DNA of 64,000 nucleotides, from NCBI GenBank assembly GCA_016293495.1, contig JAEDED010000005.1, positions 60,368-124,367 of the forward strand, given 5' to 3'. The DNA comes from Treponema sp. (GTDB taxonomy: Bacteria; Spirochaetota; Spirochaetia; Treponematales; Treponemataceae). The notes beneath the pieces are model-generated. The model worked only from the letters and a program-made list of their open reading frames with translations. It was not told the origin of the DNA and did no database searches. Positions 36,901 to 45,155 of the stretch are shown in pieces. The first letter of the stretch is position 1. Every line of letters begins with the position of its first letter. A program made the translations under genes and the position numbers.

Positions 36901-39900
36901 TTTACAGAAAAATTAAAAGGTGATGTTGCAGCAAGTACAAGATGGGCATTAAATCCAGACCTTAAATATGCTGAATACAATAAAAACAGTGCAGGCTTTG
37001 CAACAATCGCCGCAGGAATTGATTACAACGAAGAAAAGCTTAAAGTAAAAAACGTTACAGGTTTTACTTATCAAGTTGACAACGTTACTGGAAAATACAG
37101 AATCTCTGGAATGGACAGCGCAAAACCTTCAACTGCCTATTTAATTTCTGATGCAGCAAGAAATTTGCCTGACGGCTTTGCACCTTTCATCAATCCTCGA
37201 CCTTCATCTGGCGAAAACATTATAGAACTTTCTTCTTCGAACAACTGTTCTGTATCACGCCAGACAGGTATTAAAGATTCTGGCATTTCAGGTTACAGCA
37301 TTCCTGTAAGTTATAATTTTAATGAAGGCTCTTCTTCAGAAACTATGTGGGCTTCTAATTCAGTCATTACAAGCGCTGCAAAGAATGTACTTTCTAATAC
37401 TACAAAGTTTAACCTTGCAGTTAAACTGTCAGAAGATTTTATAAAGCTTGCACAAGATTCCACTGTCGAAACAAAAATCTACCTTCAGCTTGGTGTAGAT
37501 TCCAACGAGGATTTTAAAATCGAAGAAAAAGGATTTATTCCAACCTGGAAAATTTTTGATTCACAACCAGCGCCTTCTTACTACGATGTTGAAACTCCTC
37601 TTTCTCTGAAAAAAAATGGTTCTCAAAACCTTGAATGGCAGACAGTCTCTGTCACTCTTAAAGATTCTGACCGCTCACAGATTGCAGAAAACTACAACAT
37701 AAGAATCATCATCACCTCAGATAAAAAATCCACAACCGTTTCAAATGCCGGCACAATTTTTATCGGTCCCTACGAAGCCATCACTCAGGGAATTTTCTTT
37801 ACCGCAGATAAAAACATTTCTGTTTCAACAGAAGAATTGAAAACTGCAAATTCTGCAGTAAGTTCATTTAACAAAGACACAAATTACGCAGAATATATAA
37901 ACTGGAAAATTGAAAATCCTTCAAAAATATCTGACACCTCTTTAAGTGTCTATAAATATTTTGATGAAGTTGATATTTCCTCGTACAGAAAAATCAATAT
38001 TTATTTTGCTTACAATGTTAGAGATGATTCATCAGCAGCACTTCCTGCAACAGGTTATGACACACCATTTACAGTAACTCTTGATCAGAATGCATCTACG
38101 GCATCATCACAAGCTTCATCGCCCGGTGCAGGTAAAAAAGCAGTTGAACTTAAACTCAGTCCAGATCAGTTAAAAAGATACATCGGTAGTACCGGCTCAA
38201 GTATCCAGATGCACAAACTTGAAATTGACCGCATCTCGCGCAAAGTCTACATCGATTCAAACCCTGTTGATTATTTATCACTTTACATTAATCCGAATGT
38301 AGTTCCATCAAGAGTTAAAATCGATTTTAACAGTGCAGTAAAAACAAAAGATGACGGCACATTAAAACTTTATAAACAGGGAACTTTCGCAATTGATGAA
38401 TTCTATCTTTCAGACAATTCGTCAAAAATGATTTTGCAGAACCTTACAAAAATCGCATTTAATCATAAAGGCGCAGTTCTTTCTACATCAGATAATTTTG
38501 CGATAATTTCAGATCCTTCGATTACTGCTAACGGAGAAATTTCTTCATCGTTCTACACTTCTCCAGACTTTGAAAATAAATTCGGCTTTTCCGGAAATGC
38601 TGATGCAGAAGTTACGATTGCAACTATAAAAATAGGAACTGAAATAGCAAGGGCATCAGAATCAAAAAACGCAGTAACAAATGCAGGCCATTCAATTTCA
38701 ACAACGTCGCCTCTTTTCAACATTCTTTCTTTTGAAGAAAACTATTCACTTAATAAAGATGATAAAACAGTAAACAAACAGAATTCTGCACAGCTTAATT
38801 TCAGCGCCTTAAAAATTCCTTTAACACTTAAAGCTCAGACAAAAATTGAATCTGACAGCTGGGCAGTAACTCAAGAAACACAGGATTCTCTTTCGCTCAA
38901 TATTGGAACAAAATACAAATACGGCTTGAATGTAAAGGCAAAAGCAAGTCAGAAAAAAAAGCCATATCAAAACGGCTCTTCAAAATTATCTACAGATAAT
39001 TATTTTACTTCATGGTTTGAAGCTTCAAAATATCAATTCTCGTTTGGCGACGAGAATGCTGCAAAACGAACTGTCGGACTTTCAATTGACAACAAGTTCA
39101 CCTTCCCGTTTGCTGGTTTTTCGCCGGAACTTAATTTTTCAGAAAATGGAAATTACACATCAGACACTCAGAATCTTTTTTCAGACACAACAGATTTTAC
39201 AGTAGCCTTTCCGTTCAAGCTGGGCCAACAGAACTTTTCATTTACATATTCAAAATCCAGCACTCTTGTTAAAAATACTGTAAAGGGTGGCGACTACGGA
39301 ACTGATATAAACAATCTCTGTACTTCAATGGCAAAACGCGACTGGTATTTTTATGCAGGTCCGTTCTACGATTTATTCAGTGCAGATCTTGCAACCAAAG
39401 TCCTTTCAACAATTCCTGACGCTAGAAAAAAGAGTGAACTTTCAGAAACCGAAACCGGTCAGAGCGTTAACTACAATGCTGATTACAGTTTTACCTGGAA
39501 GCGTCCGATTTTTGCAAACCAGAAAGATTTCTTTATACCAACAATTGCAACTCTTTCTCTTGTACGTGATATTTCTACCGCAGAAAACATTGCCGACACT
39601 TATCAGATAAAAGCAACTGCTGGTTATACAGCCGTTAATATTTTCTCAAAAGACGGAAACCTTCCATTATTAAAATGGTGCGAATCAGATGAATACAATA
39701 TGTCATTACAGGCAGTCTTAAAAATTCCTCGTAATGAACCTGATAATCTAAAGCAGGTTTACAACGTTTTTGTTCAGGCTAATTTTTACAAGACAATGGA
39801 AGATGTTTTAAGAACCGGCATGCAGTTCTCATTCCAGGATAAAAACAACTGGAGTGCAAAAGCTTCTGTCGTTTACAACCGAAGAAGTCACTTCTCACCA

Positions 39901-40182
39901 GTTCTCGAAATCGGAAAACTTTTCAATCGCGACTTCGATTATTCAAACCTTAAGATAACAAGAACTGATTCAATAGATATAAATCTTTCCTCTTCCCTTG
40001 CAGACTCAACAAATGCAAAATTAAGACAGTATCAAAGCTTAGACGTAAATCATGAAGTTGGATTCTATATTCTCAAACAGTTTGCGCTTACTGCAAACCT
40101 TGGGCTTCAGTTTGCACACACAAGAGACGAAATATTCAATTTAGGCTTTACTGCAGGGCTCGGCGGAAAGTTCAACTTCTAA
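33979..40182 (+). CDS. dinB: DNA polymerase IV fused in frame to a large outer-membrane-like protein
   Basis: One uninterrupted frame of 2067 codons. Residues 1 to about 390 are a complete Y-family polymerase: FFHVDLDAFFASVE with Asp11, the catalytic SIDEA with Asp107 and Glu108, helix-hairpin-helix WGVGQKTLERL, and a little-finger domain ending in LLGVGVHKS. Right after, Met394 begins a textbook signal peptide (MISSILLFTAFLNFTANAQ), then about 1650 residues of Ser/Thr-rich beta-strand sequence. It ends in alternating aromatic strands and a terminal Phe (GGKFNF), like an outer-membrane barrel. AAAGG lies nine bases before codon 394, so the second half may be translated on its own. A cytoplasmic polymerase joined to an exported barrel makes no obvious sense as one protein. 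Confidence 0.85.
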   Translation: MDIQKCFFHVDLDAFFASVEQILHPEYKGKPLIISGDPHHKRNVVSTASYEARKYGVHSAMPSFKAYELCPQGIFVEPHMDDYYEYSQKVMSILEDFSPDIIQLSIDEACLDMTGTTRLFGEPEEAAKKIKNRIKEETGLTISIGIASNSYLAKICSEVKKPDGLFQVLPGDEEKFIETLPLKDIWGVGQKTLERLNTSGFRSVKDIKSHSKNFLKTIVGEAGSSFLYNVCRGMEPENFRSEPKSHSVSVETTFEFDLTDINTIETELLDLSSQMMHRLLISSTTSLTVFLKIRYEDFTTISAQQTYETPVLCTDDLYSRILSLFNRKYESGRGIRLLGVGVHKSVPVSSIVQPELFESENIKKQTVEKAILQLETKHPEIKISKARLIKGVKMISSILLFTAFLNFTANAQTTEPDTIKPQTVKPDSIRPDVSETSSQKAATVTDESKLPPKKTSEKTSIFNFKFDDYDQNSIEFLADGFWNLKLSDTFNSTFGYGKEFSGSFSTPVFEQEVDLSLWFMLNNHFFVQGAFADKFNKNIYAIGYQSEDTLKEIKASNRNIVFPDDYSLTDISRSIGGGDNQAPGISASLSKDKWKIDAAVRYDMLSTFDKTFYGKNAVTNLKIPQTNFMTGFIYVMPDSGFAESITGVYIESSEGNYTDEAGRTYKKISENNYLILPSQNKIILSQDSKASKKNGITPCLLFEFDSDAETLLTSSLGNFGTSETPGTGYLGSIQKFFSSNTKNKVDVTRYSYSKKKASASVPDYAGTDCTGFFTRVNGKSLLLAQHSSGFSPFMASYRYDGGASAVSEVQVASSTSEIQSSVYAASITDSLDTVKSDFFSTKHTYVDVYNPDYTLSSTGITGKINYSSPELNFPFADRNPGTYLGFGSSTDECVMLKSFSQTSRIDIGTKAVPGTVTVYKNGVIDPLAKYNPQTGEVTLSSGVSDSDKIYITWFEDSSDAQTGMLTAAAGFKYDFTEKLKGDVAASTRWALNPDLKYAEYNKNSAGFATIAAGIDYNEEKLKVKNVTGFTYQVDNVTGKYRISGMDSAKPSTAYLISDAARNLPDGFAPFINPRPSSGENIIELSSSNNCSVSRQTGIKDSGISGYSIPVSYNFNEGSSSETMWASNSVITSAAKNVLSNTTKFNLAVKLSEDFIKLAQDSTVETKIYLQLGVDSNEDFKIEEKGFIPTWKIFDSQPAPSYYDVETPLSLKKNGSQNLEWQTVSVTLKDSDRSQIAENYNIRIIITSDKKSTTVSNAGTIFIGPYEAITQGIFFTADKNISVSTEELKTANSAVSSFNKDTNYAEYINWKIENPSKISDTSLSVYKYFDEVDISSYRKINIYFAYNVRDDSSAALPATGYDTPFTVTLDQNASTASSQASSPGAGKKAVELKLSPDQLKRYIGSTGSSIQMHKLEIDRISRKVYIDSNPVDYLSLYINPNVVPSRVKIDFNSAVKTKDDGTLKLYKQGTFAIDEFYLSDNSSKMILQNLTKIAFNHKGAVLSTSDNFAIISDPSITANGEISSSFYTSPDFENKFGFSGNADAEVTIATIKIGTEIARASESKNAVTNAGHSISTTSPLFNILSFEENYSLNKDDKTVNKQNSAQLNFSALKIPLTLKAQTKIESDSWAVTQETQDSLSLNIGTKYKYGLNVKAKASQKKKPYQNGSSKLSTDNYFTSWFEASKYQFSFGDENAAKRTVGLSIDNKFTFPFAGFSPELNFSENGNYTSDTQNLFSDTTDFTVAFPFKLGQQNFSFTYSKSSTLVKNTVKGGDYGTDINNLCTSMAKRDWYFYAGPFYDLFSADLATKVLSTIPDARKKSELSETETGQSVNYNADYSFTWKRPIFANQKDFFIPTIATLSLVRDISTAENIADTYQIKATAGYTAVNIFSKDGNLPLLKWCESDEYNMSLQAVLKIPRNEPDNLKQVYNVFVQANFYKTMEDVLRTGMQFSFQDKNNWSAKASVVYNRRSHFSPVLEIGKLFNRDFDYSNLKITRTDSIDINLSSSLADSTNAKLRQYQSLDVNHEVGFYILKQFALTANLGLQFAHTRDEIFNLGFTAGLGGKFNF

Positions 40183-40219
40183 AAAACGTTTTCACTTAAA
40201 GAATATGTTTCAATAAAAA

Positions 40220-40251
40220 AAAGCCTGCAGCACTTAAACACAACAGGCTTT
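40220..40251 (-). terminator. Terminator of the VWA/NHL gene, possibly shared
   Basis: AAAGCCTG/CAGGCTTT stem with a 16-base loop between convergent genes. On the minus strand it is followed by a run of T. On the plus strand the T-tract is short, so it may serve the dinB-fusion gene less well. Confidence 0.75.
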
Positions 40252-40261
40252 CAAAAATCAT

Positions 40262-42346
40262 TTACTGCAATGGAGAGAAATAACCGGTTTCATCTCTTCC
40301 GCTTCTGTTAAGAAGATAAGTTTCAATTTCTACAGGAAGATATGCACGGCCTAAATCTGTCGGAAGCAGCGATTTATAACTGAACGAATACAAACCGTTC
40401 GGTACATCAAGTATATCCTGGACGATACAGCTCAAGCCTTCTGGTCTGTAAACATAATAAGTTTTACCGTTAAGATTTTTAACAATGTAATCAAGTTCCT
40501 GTTCAATAGCATTCTGTTCAAGCTGAACTACAAAGAACGAAACTCCGTTATTACTCATAAAGTTTGTTACATCAGAAAGGCCGTATTTATTGAAAGCATT
40601 GTCATCAAGTTTTCCCTGGGTGAGATAAACAATTGAACGTTTTGGAGAAGCATTAATCAGTTCATTTGTTGCAAGCCTTACGGCAAGATCAAACGAAGGA
40701 CGGTTTGTAAGTTTTGTCTTCAAAGCCTTCTGGCTGAACTTTAAAAGTCCCGAAGAATTGCCTTTATATTCTACAACAGGAATCTCTCCTGCACTTACAA
40801 CTGTAATGTTACCTACATCAGTCATATTCTCTGCAATTACCCTTACAGCATCATTCAAGGCTTCTTCGCAACCTGACATGTAAAGCGAACGGTCAATTAC
40901 AATAACTATATCTGCGTTTTCAGAAACAGATCCCGCACCTTCAAATCTTACGCCAGAACATGGACGTCTGTCTTCTGTTAGAATAAAGTTCTCAGCCCTC
41001 AATCCCACAACCGGCTGTCTTTTTCTGTTTTGTACTCTGACTTCAATTGTTACGTTAGGAAAATTCTCTGCAGAAACTTTTTCAATCTGAACAAAAAGAC
41101 CGCCTAAAAGTTCTGACATTTTTGCCATTATGTATACATTATTTGTAAGAATATCACTAACAATAATGTTTCCGTTTTTATCAGGAACTGCACTTGTAAT
41201 TCTTGAAGGTGCCTTACCCATATAGGCATTTTCAAAAACAATACCGCTGTCGATTTCTACTGTGCTGACATGTTTTCTGTCAGAAACGATAAGATAACCG
41301 TCGTAGTATTTCATGCTTTCCGGATAATCAAAAGTTTTTTCTTTAACAAGGATGTCGATGTAGTTTCCGCTTAAATCAAATTCATAAATAGCGCCGGTAA
41401 TGCTATCGGCAACAAAAACGCTGTCGCCGCAAACTGCAATACCAGTTGGTCCTTTCAAACCGTCAAAGCCTGCAGTTTTTTTACCAAACGTAAAAGTTCC
41501 GTTTCCGTCTTTGTCAAAAACCACAATGCGGCTGTTACCGAAATCGCTTACATAAATATTGCCGTTATCGTCCTGACACATATACTGAGGGCCAACAACT
41601 TCGCCCAGGCCGCGGCCTTTTTTACCGATATAGTTTTTGAAAATTCCCTTTGACGAAAGAAGAGCAAGTCTATCACCTGCACTTTCAGAAACAAGAAGAT
41701 CACCGTTATGAAGTTTAATAATATCAACTGGTCTGTCAAAACCATTTAAAGGTCCTGTAATTCTTCTGACAACCTGTCCGTTAATGTTAATGAGAATGAG
41801 TTCATTTGAGCCGTAACATACAACCCAGACAGATCCGTCAGAATTAGGAAGAACAGAAATCGGCTGAGTAAAAATATTTTTATTTTCAGAATTAGTTCCT
41901 GAGAAAACACCGGCTTCTGTAAAACGGTCAAGTTTTTCATCTACGCCGGTTACGCGACGTTCACGTACAATTTCAATTCTGTTATCGAGAACAAGTCCGC
42001 CGTATCCAGCATCTTTTGCATACTGCCACTGCCTGATTGCACTGCCTTCCATACCTGCACGGTAGTAAGCTTTTCCGAGCCAGTCAATGATTAAGTTTTC
42101 GTCAGGAAGATAAACAAGTGCACGTTCAAACTGCATGATGGCATCGTTGAACATTCCCCTGTAGTAAGAAAGAACACCACGTCTAAATTCTTCTTCAGCA
42201 AAACCGGCTTCTGCAGAACGGTTGTAGTTTGTAGTATTTCCTTTATCTTCAAAAAGATTTTTTGCTGAAACATTATTCAAGGCACAGAGTGAGAAAATTC
42301 CTGCAAACAATAAACGAACAAAATTTCTTTTAAACTGATTTTTCAT
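40262..42346 (-). CDS. Secreted TPR-NHL-VWA protein
   Basis: The 694-residue exported protein (signal peptide MKNQFKRNFVRLLFAGIF, cleavage near VSA) starts with TPR repeats (YYRGMFNDAIMQFERALVY). It continues with NHL beta-propeller repeats (GPQYMCQDDNGNIYVSDFGNS, GPTGIAVCGDSVFVADS) at about 150-390. It ends with a von Willebrand A-like domain whose metal site is recognisable but atypical (DIVIVIDRSLYMSG near residue 480). Such proteins usually make periplasmic or surface protein-protein contacts. It overlaps a second TPR gene by four bases. Confidence 0.82.
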   Translation of the reverse strand: MKNQFKRNFVRLLFAGIFSLCALNNVSAKNLFEDKGNTTNYNRSAEAGFAEEEFRRGVLSYYRGMFNDAIMQFERALVYLPDENLIIDWLGKAYYRAGMEGSAIRQWQYAKDAGYGGLVLDNRIEIVRERRVTGVDEKLDRFTEAGVFSGTNSENKNIFTQPISVLPNSDGSVWVVCYGSNELILININGQVVRRITGPLNGFDRPVDIIKLHNGDLLVSESAGDRLALLSSKGIFKNYIGKKGRGLGEVVGPQYMCQDDNGNIYVSDFGNSRIVVFDKDGNGTFTFGKKTAGFDGLKGPTGIAVCGDSVFVADSITGAIYEFDLSGNYIDILVKEKTFDYPESMKYYDGYLIVSDRKHVSTVEIDSGIVFENAYMGKAPSRITSAVPDKNGNIIVSDILTNNVYIMAKMSELLGGLFVQIEKVSAENFPNVTIEVRVQNRKRQPVVGLRAENFILTEDRRPCSGVRFEGAGSVSENADIVIVIDRSLYMSGCEEALNDAVRVIAENMTDVGNITVVSAGEIPVVEYKGNSSGLLKFSQKALKTKLTNRPSFDLAVRLATNELINASPKRSIVYLTQGKLDDNAFNKYGLSDVTNFMSNNGVSFFVVQLEQNAIEQELDYIVKNLNGKTYYVYRPEGLSCIVQDILDVPNGLYSFSYKSLLPTDLGRAYLPVEIETYLLNRSGRDETGYFSPLQ

Positions 42347-43029
42347 TTTATATGATCAACCTCATCAAGAAGGCGCAAGTGCTCGATAATATCCGGATTT
42401 CCGCTCATGATTGAATCTGCTTTTTTAAGATACTTTCTTGCCTCTTTATAAAGCCCTAGCTTGTAATAAACAAGACCAAGGGAATCAAGACACGCCGCAG
42501 AATCAGGATTATAATCAACAGCTTTTTTACAATAACCGAGTGCCTGAGTCAAATCTTTATCCTGTGTTGCAAGAACATAACCAAGTCCGTTCAAGGCTGT
42601 AGAATTTTCAGGATCTGTTTCAAGAGATTTTCTGTAATAATCAAGACAGCGTTCTGTATCTTTCTGTTCCCAGCTTACATATGCAATCGCAGCATAAACG
42701 CTTGCTGTTTTGTAACCGGTTTCTAAAAGCTTGTTCAATTCGAAATCTGCAAGGCGGCGACGGCCGGAAAGAGCATAAATTACGGCAAGAAGGAATCTAC
42801 ACTGAAGAGTACGGTTAATGTTTGTACCCGAAGTTACAACCTGTTCAAGATACAGAAGTGCATCATCGTATCGTTGGAGCTTTGCATAACAGAGCCCGAT
42901 AAAGTATGCAAGTTCAATATTGTCGATTGCTGAATTTTCAGGAAGTCCTAAAAAGAATGTAAGAGAATCAGAATATTTCTGCTGATTATAGAGATTAATC
43001 CCTTCCTGCAAAATATTGTTTTGCGCCAT
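42343..43029 (-). CDS. TPR-repeat protein
   Basis: The start is the ATG at 43029 with GGTGG just before it. A GTG at 43041 lies inside that ribosome site. The 228-residue product consists of about six tetratricopeptide repeats (LAYFIGLCYAKLQRYDDALLYLEQV, STALNGLGYVLA) and has no signal peptide, unlike its neighbours. It sits in one operon between surE and the NHL/VWA gene, so it may be a cytoplasmic assembly factor for the latter (inference). Confidence 0.85.
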   Translation of the reverse strand: MAQNNILQEGINLYNQQKYSDSLTFFLGLPENSAIDNIELAYFIGLCYAKLQRYDDALLYLEQVVTSGTNINRTLQCRFLLAVIYALSGRRRLADFELNKLLETGYKTASVYAAIAYVSWEQKDTERCLDYYRKSLETDPENSTALNGLGYVLATQDKDLTQALGYCKKAVDYNPDSAACLDSLGLVYYKLGLYKEARKYLKKADSIMSGNPDIIEHLRLLDEVDHIK

Positions 43030-43049
43030 ATTTCCACCCACCCTATATT

Positions 43050-43853
43050 TTATAACGAAAACGCAATACTATCAAGGTTTTCAAGACCAGCACAGCGAGG
43101 TTCTGCATATATCCTTGAAACAGAAATCTTTCCGTCCCGACAGGCTTCAATGTCAGAATATCCCCTGCACTTTTCATCAGTCTCTCCGCCTTTAAGAACA
43201 CATTCTAAAACAGTTCCTTCATCGTTCAAAGGTTTTAATGTAATTTTGTCGCCCGGAAATTCCCGAAAGCAGCATTCTGTAAAAACCGCTTCAGAAAATT
43301 TTTCAAAGCTGAAGGCATTTACATTTACATAAACGCAAGGCTCGTCTTTTCCTCTGCCGTTGTCAGAACAGACGCAAAGGGAACTTAAGGTCTCAAGATT
43401 ATCTGTTACAAAATCTGCAAGGCTTTCAAAATGCCAGTTTGCCCTGTCATTCCATTCAAGACCTTCACGGCTCAGCATCATGCTGACTGCAATTCCCGGG
43501 ATTCCGTCTAAAACCGCCTGACGCGCTGCCCCGCAGGTTCCGCTGTAAATAACTTCTGTTCCAAGATTTTCGCCTTTATTAATACCACTAACGACGGCAT
43601 CGATTTTGACGCCGAACATATCATGCTTAGTCGCAGAAAAAACACAGTCAGCAGGAGTTCCTGTCGAAGTCCAGTGGTTTTCTGCTACCTTTTTAAGAAT
43701 GAGTTTACAGCCAAGCGAAATGTGATGCGAATTACCGGAGCGGTTTCCGTCAGGCGCGATTACGAAAACATTGTGGCGTTTAGAAAGGCTTTTTATTAAA
43801 GCCTCGATTCCCCATGCCCCGTAACCGTCATCGTTAGTAACTAAAACGTTCAT
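43050..43853 (-). CDS. surE: 5'/3'-nucleotidase SurE
   Basis: SurE is a metal-dependent phosphatase acting on nucleoside 5'- and 3'-monophosphates. The 267-residue protein has the N-terminal metal aspartates (MNVLVTNDDGYGAWGIEAL), the serine ligand in RSGNSHHISLG near residue 40, and the asparagine ligand in VSGINKGENLG near residue 92. The length is normal. It lies 12 bases after the GHMP kinase stop. Confidence 0.94.
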   Translation of the reverse strand: MNVLVTNDDGYGAWGIEALIKSLSKRHNVFVIAPDGNRSGNSHHISLGCKLILKKVAENHWTSTGTPADCVFSATKHDMFGVKIDAVVSGINKGENLGTEVIYSGTCGAARQAVLDGIPGIAVSMMLSREGLEWNDRANWHFESLADFVTDNLETLSSLCVCSDNGRGKDEPCVYVNVNAFSFEKFSEAVFTECCFREFPGDKITLKPLNDEGTVLECVLKGGETDEKCRGYSDIEACRDGKISVSRIYAEPRCAGLENLDSIAFSL

Positions 43854-43864
43854 TTATGTACCTC

Positions 43865-45046
43865 TTAGTTTCTTACGACGTGAGCGCCTTTAGCAGCTTT
43901 TACCTCAAATGTTTCAGGAGTAAAACCGAAGATTCTTTCATACTCTTCAAGTTTGCACTTGTAAGTATCAACATCTTCTTTACGGATAATTGCAAAAAGA
44001 CATCTGCCGAATCCCTTACCTGTAATACGACCGCAGGTTACCGGGTCATGAATGTATTCAAGTTCAGGTTCAAGCTCGTTTACGCGCTTTAAAATCCAGT
44101 CAATTTCAGGACATGAAAGATTATAAAGATTCTTAAGCTCATCGTGACTCTGGTTGATATTACGTGCAAAAGTTCCGAATTTTCCGTTAATAATTGCATC
44201 TCTGGAATCGAGAACATGCTGGTGTTCCTTGATTATGTAGAGAAGCTTTTTCTTTGAATCTTCAGAAATAATTGAAAGAGTTTCGTTGATTTCTGTTGCG
44301 CTCTGTTCATAGCGCCATCCGCCGTAAACAGTCGATTTTCTTTCGCGTAGGTCACCAAGAAGAAGAACATTTTCCGGTTCACGGATAGTATTTTCGTCCC
44401 AGATATCGATACGAGGAACTTTTGCGTCAGTAAGAAATACTTTCTTGTCCTTAAAATCAAACGGAATGTAATCGTAAGTTCCCTGAGCATGATCTGTAAG
44501 GAGAAGATTGCCCGGTTTTGAATACAATGCCGCAAAATTGTCTGCGATATAGTTTCCTGTATGGAGAAAAAGCTTGTTTCCCCTTTCGATAACCTGCAGA
44601 AGCTGTGCTTCAGAACAGTTGAGCTTTAAAAGCTGACGGATTGCAAAAGCAGTTCCGACCTTGATTGCTGTAGTAATACCAAAGCCTGCAGAAGGAAGAA
44701 TGTCAGAATAAACGGTAAAGTTCATTCCCTTTAAGTCATATCCGCCTGAAGTAAAACCATAAAGCATGGCTTTCATGTTATTTGCCCAGCGGTCTTCTTT
44801 TTTTACGCGAAGGTTTGATAAAGTAGTCTTTTTTTCTTCAGCATACTGATGAAAGTAGAAATGAACGGCAGAATCGTCACGCAATGATACTGAGATATAG
44901 ACAGGAAGGTTAACAGCCATAGATAAGGTTTTATCCTTACAGAACCATGAATGTTCCCCTAAAAGATGAAATCGCCCCGGAGTTTCTACCGTCAATTTCG
45001 GCGCTTCTCCGTATATTTTCTGATGTATTTCGGTAATTTCTTTCAT
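43865..45046 (-). CDS. GHMP-family sugar kinase, galactokinase-like
   Basis: The start is the ATG at 45046, seven bases after GGAG. The frame can be read from a GTG four codons earlier. The 393-residue protein has the three GHMP motifs: PGRFHLLGEHSWF near residue 30, ILPSAGFGITTAIKVG near 120 and GRITGKGFGRCLFAI near 340. In true galactokinases motif 1 reads GEHTDY, and the Asp contacts galactose. Here it is HSWF, so the sugar may be different or the protein may be regulatory. It is the first gene of the operon with surE and two TPR genes. Confidence 0.8.
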   Translation of the reverse strand: MKEITEIHQKIYGEAPKLTVETPGRFHLLGEHSWFCKDKTLSMAVNLPVYISVSLRDDSAVHFYFHQYAEEKKTTLSNLRVKKEDRWANNMKAMLYGFTSGGYDLKGMNFTVYSDILPSAGFGITTAIKVGTAFAIRQLLKLNCSEAQLLQVIERGNKLFLHTGNYIADNFAALYSKPGNLLLTDHAQGTYDYIPFDFKDKKVFLTDAKVPRIDIWDENTIREPENVLLLGDLRERKSTVYGGWRYEQSATEINETLSIISEDSKKKLLYIIKEHQHVLDSRDAIINGKFGTFARNINQSHDELKNLYNLSCPEIDWILKRVNELEPELEYIHDPVTCGRITGKGFGRCLFAIIRKEDVDTYKCKLEEYERIFGFTPETFEVKAAKGAHVVRN

Positions 45047-45080
45047 GTCCCACTCCACATTTTTTTAACTTTATATGTAT

Positions 45081-45109
45081 ATTATAGACCAGGTTTTTCA
45101 ATAAATCAA
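45081..45109 (-). promoter_or_regulatory. Promoter of the GHMP kinase-surE operon
   Basis: Minus strand: TTGATT (45109-45104), 17 bases, TATAAT (45086-45081). The leader is about 28 bases and includes the GGAG ribosome site. Confidence 0.8.
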
Positions 45110-45114
45110 ATTAA

Positions 45115-45143
45115 TTGAAAAATTTATCTATCAACTATATAAT
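45115..45143 (+). promoter_or_regulatory. Promoter of lnt with very short leader
   Basis: Plus strand: TTGAAA (45115-45120), 17 bases, TATAAT (45138-45143). The lnt ATG is 12 bases after the -10 hexamer, leaving roughly a 5-base leader with no ribosome site. Confidence 0.75.
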
Positions 45144-45155
45144 CCATAAACATAT

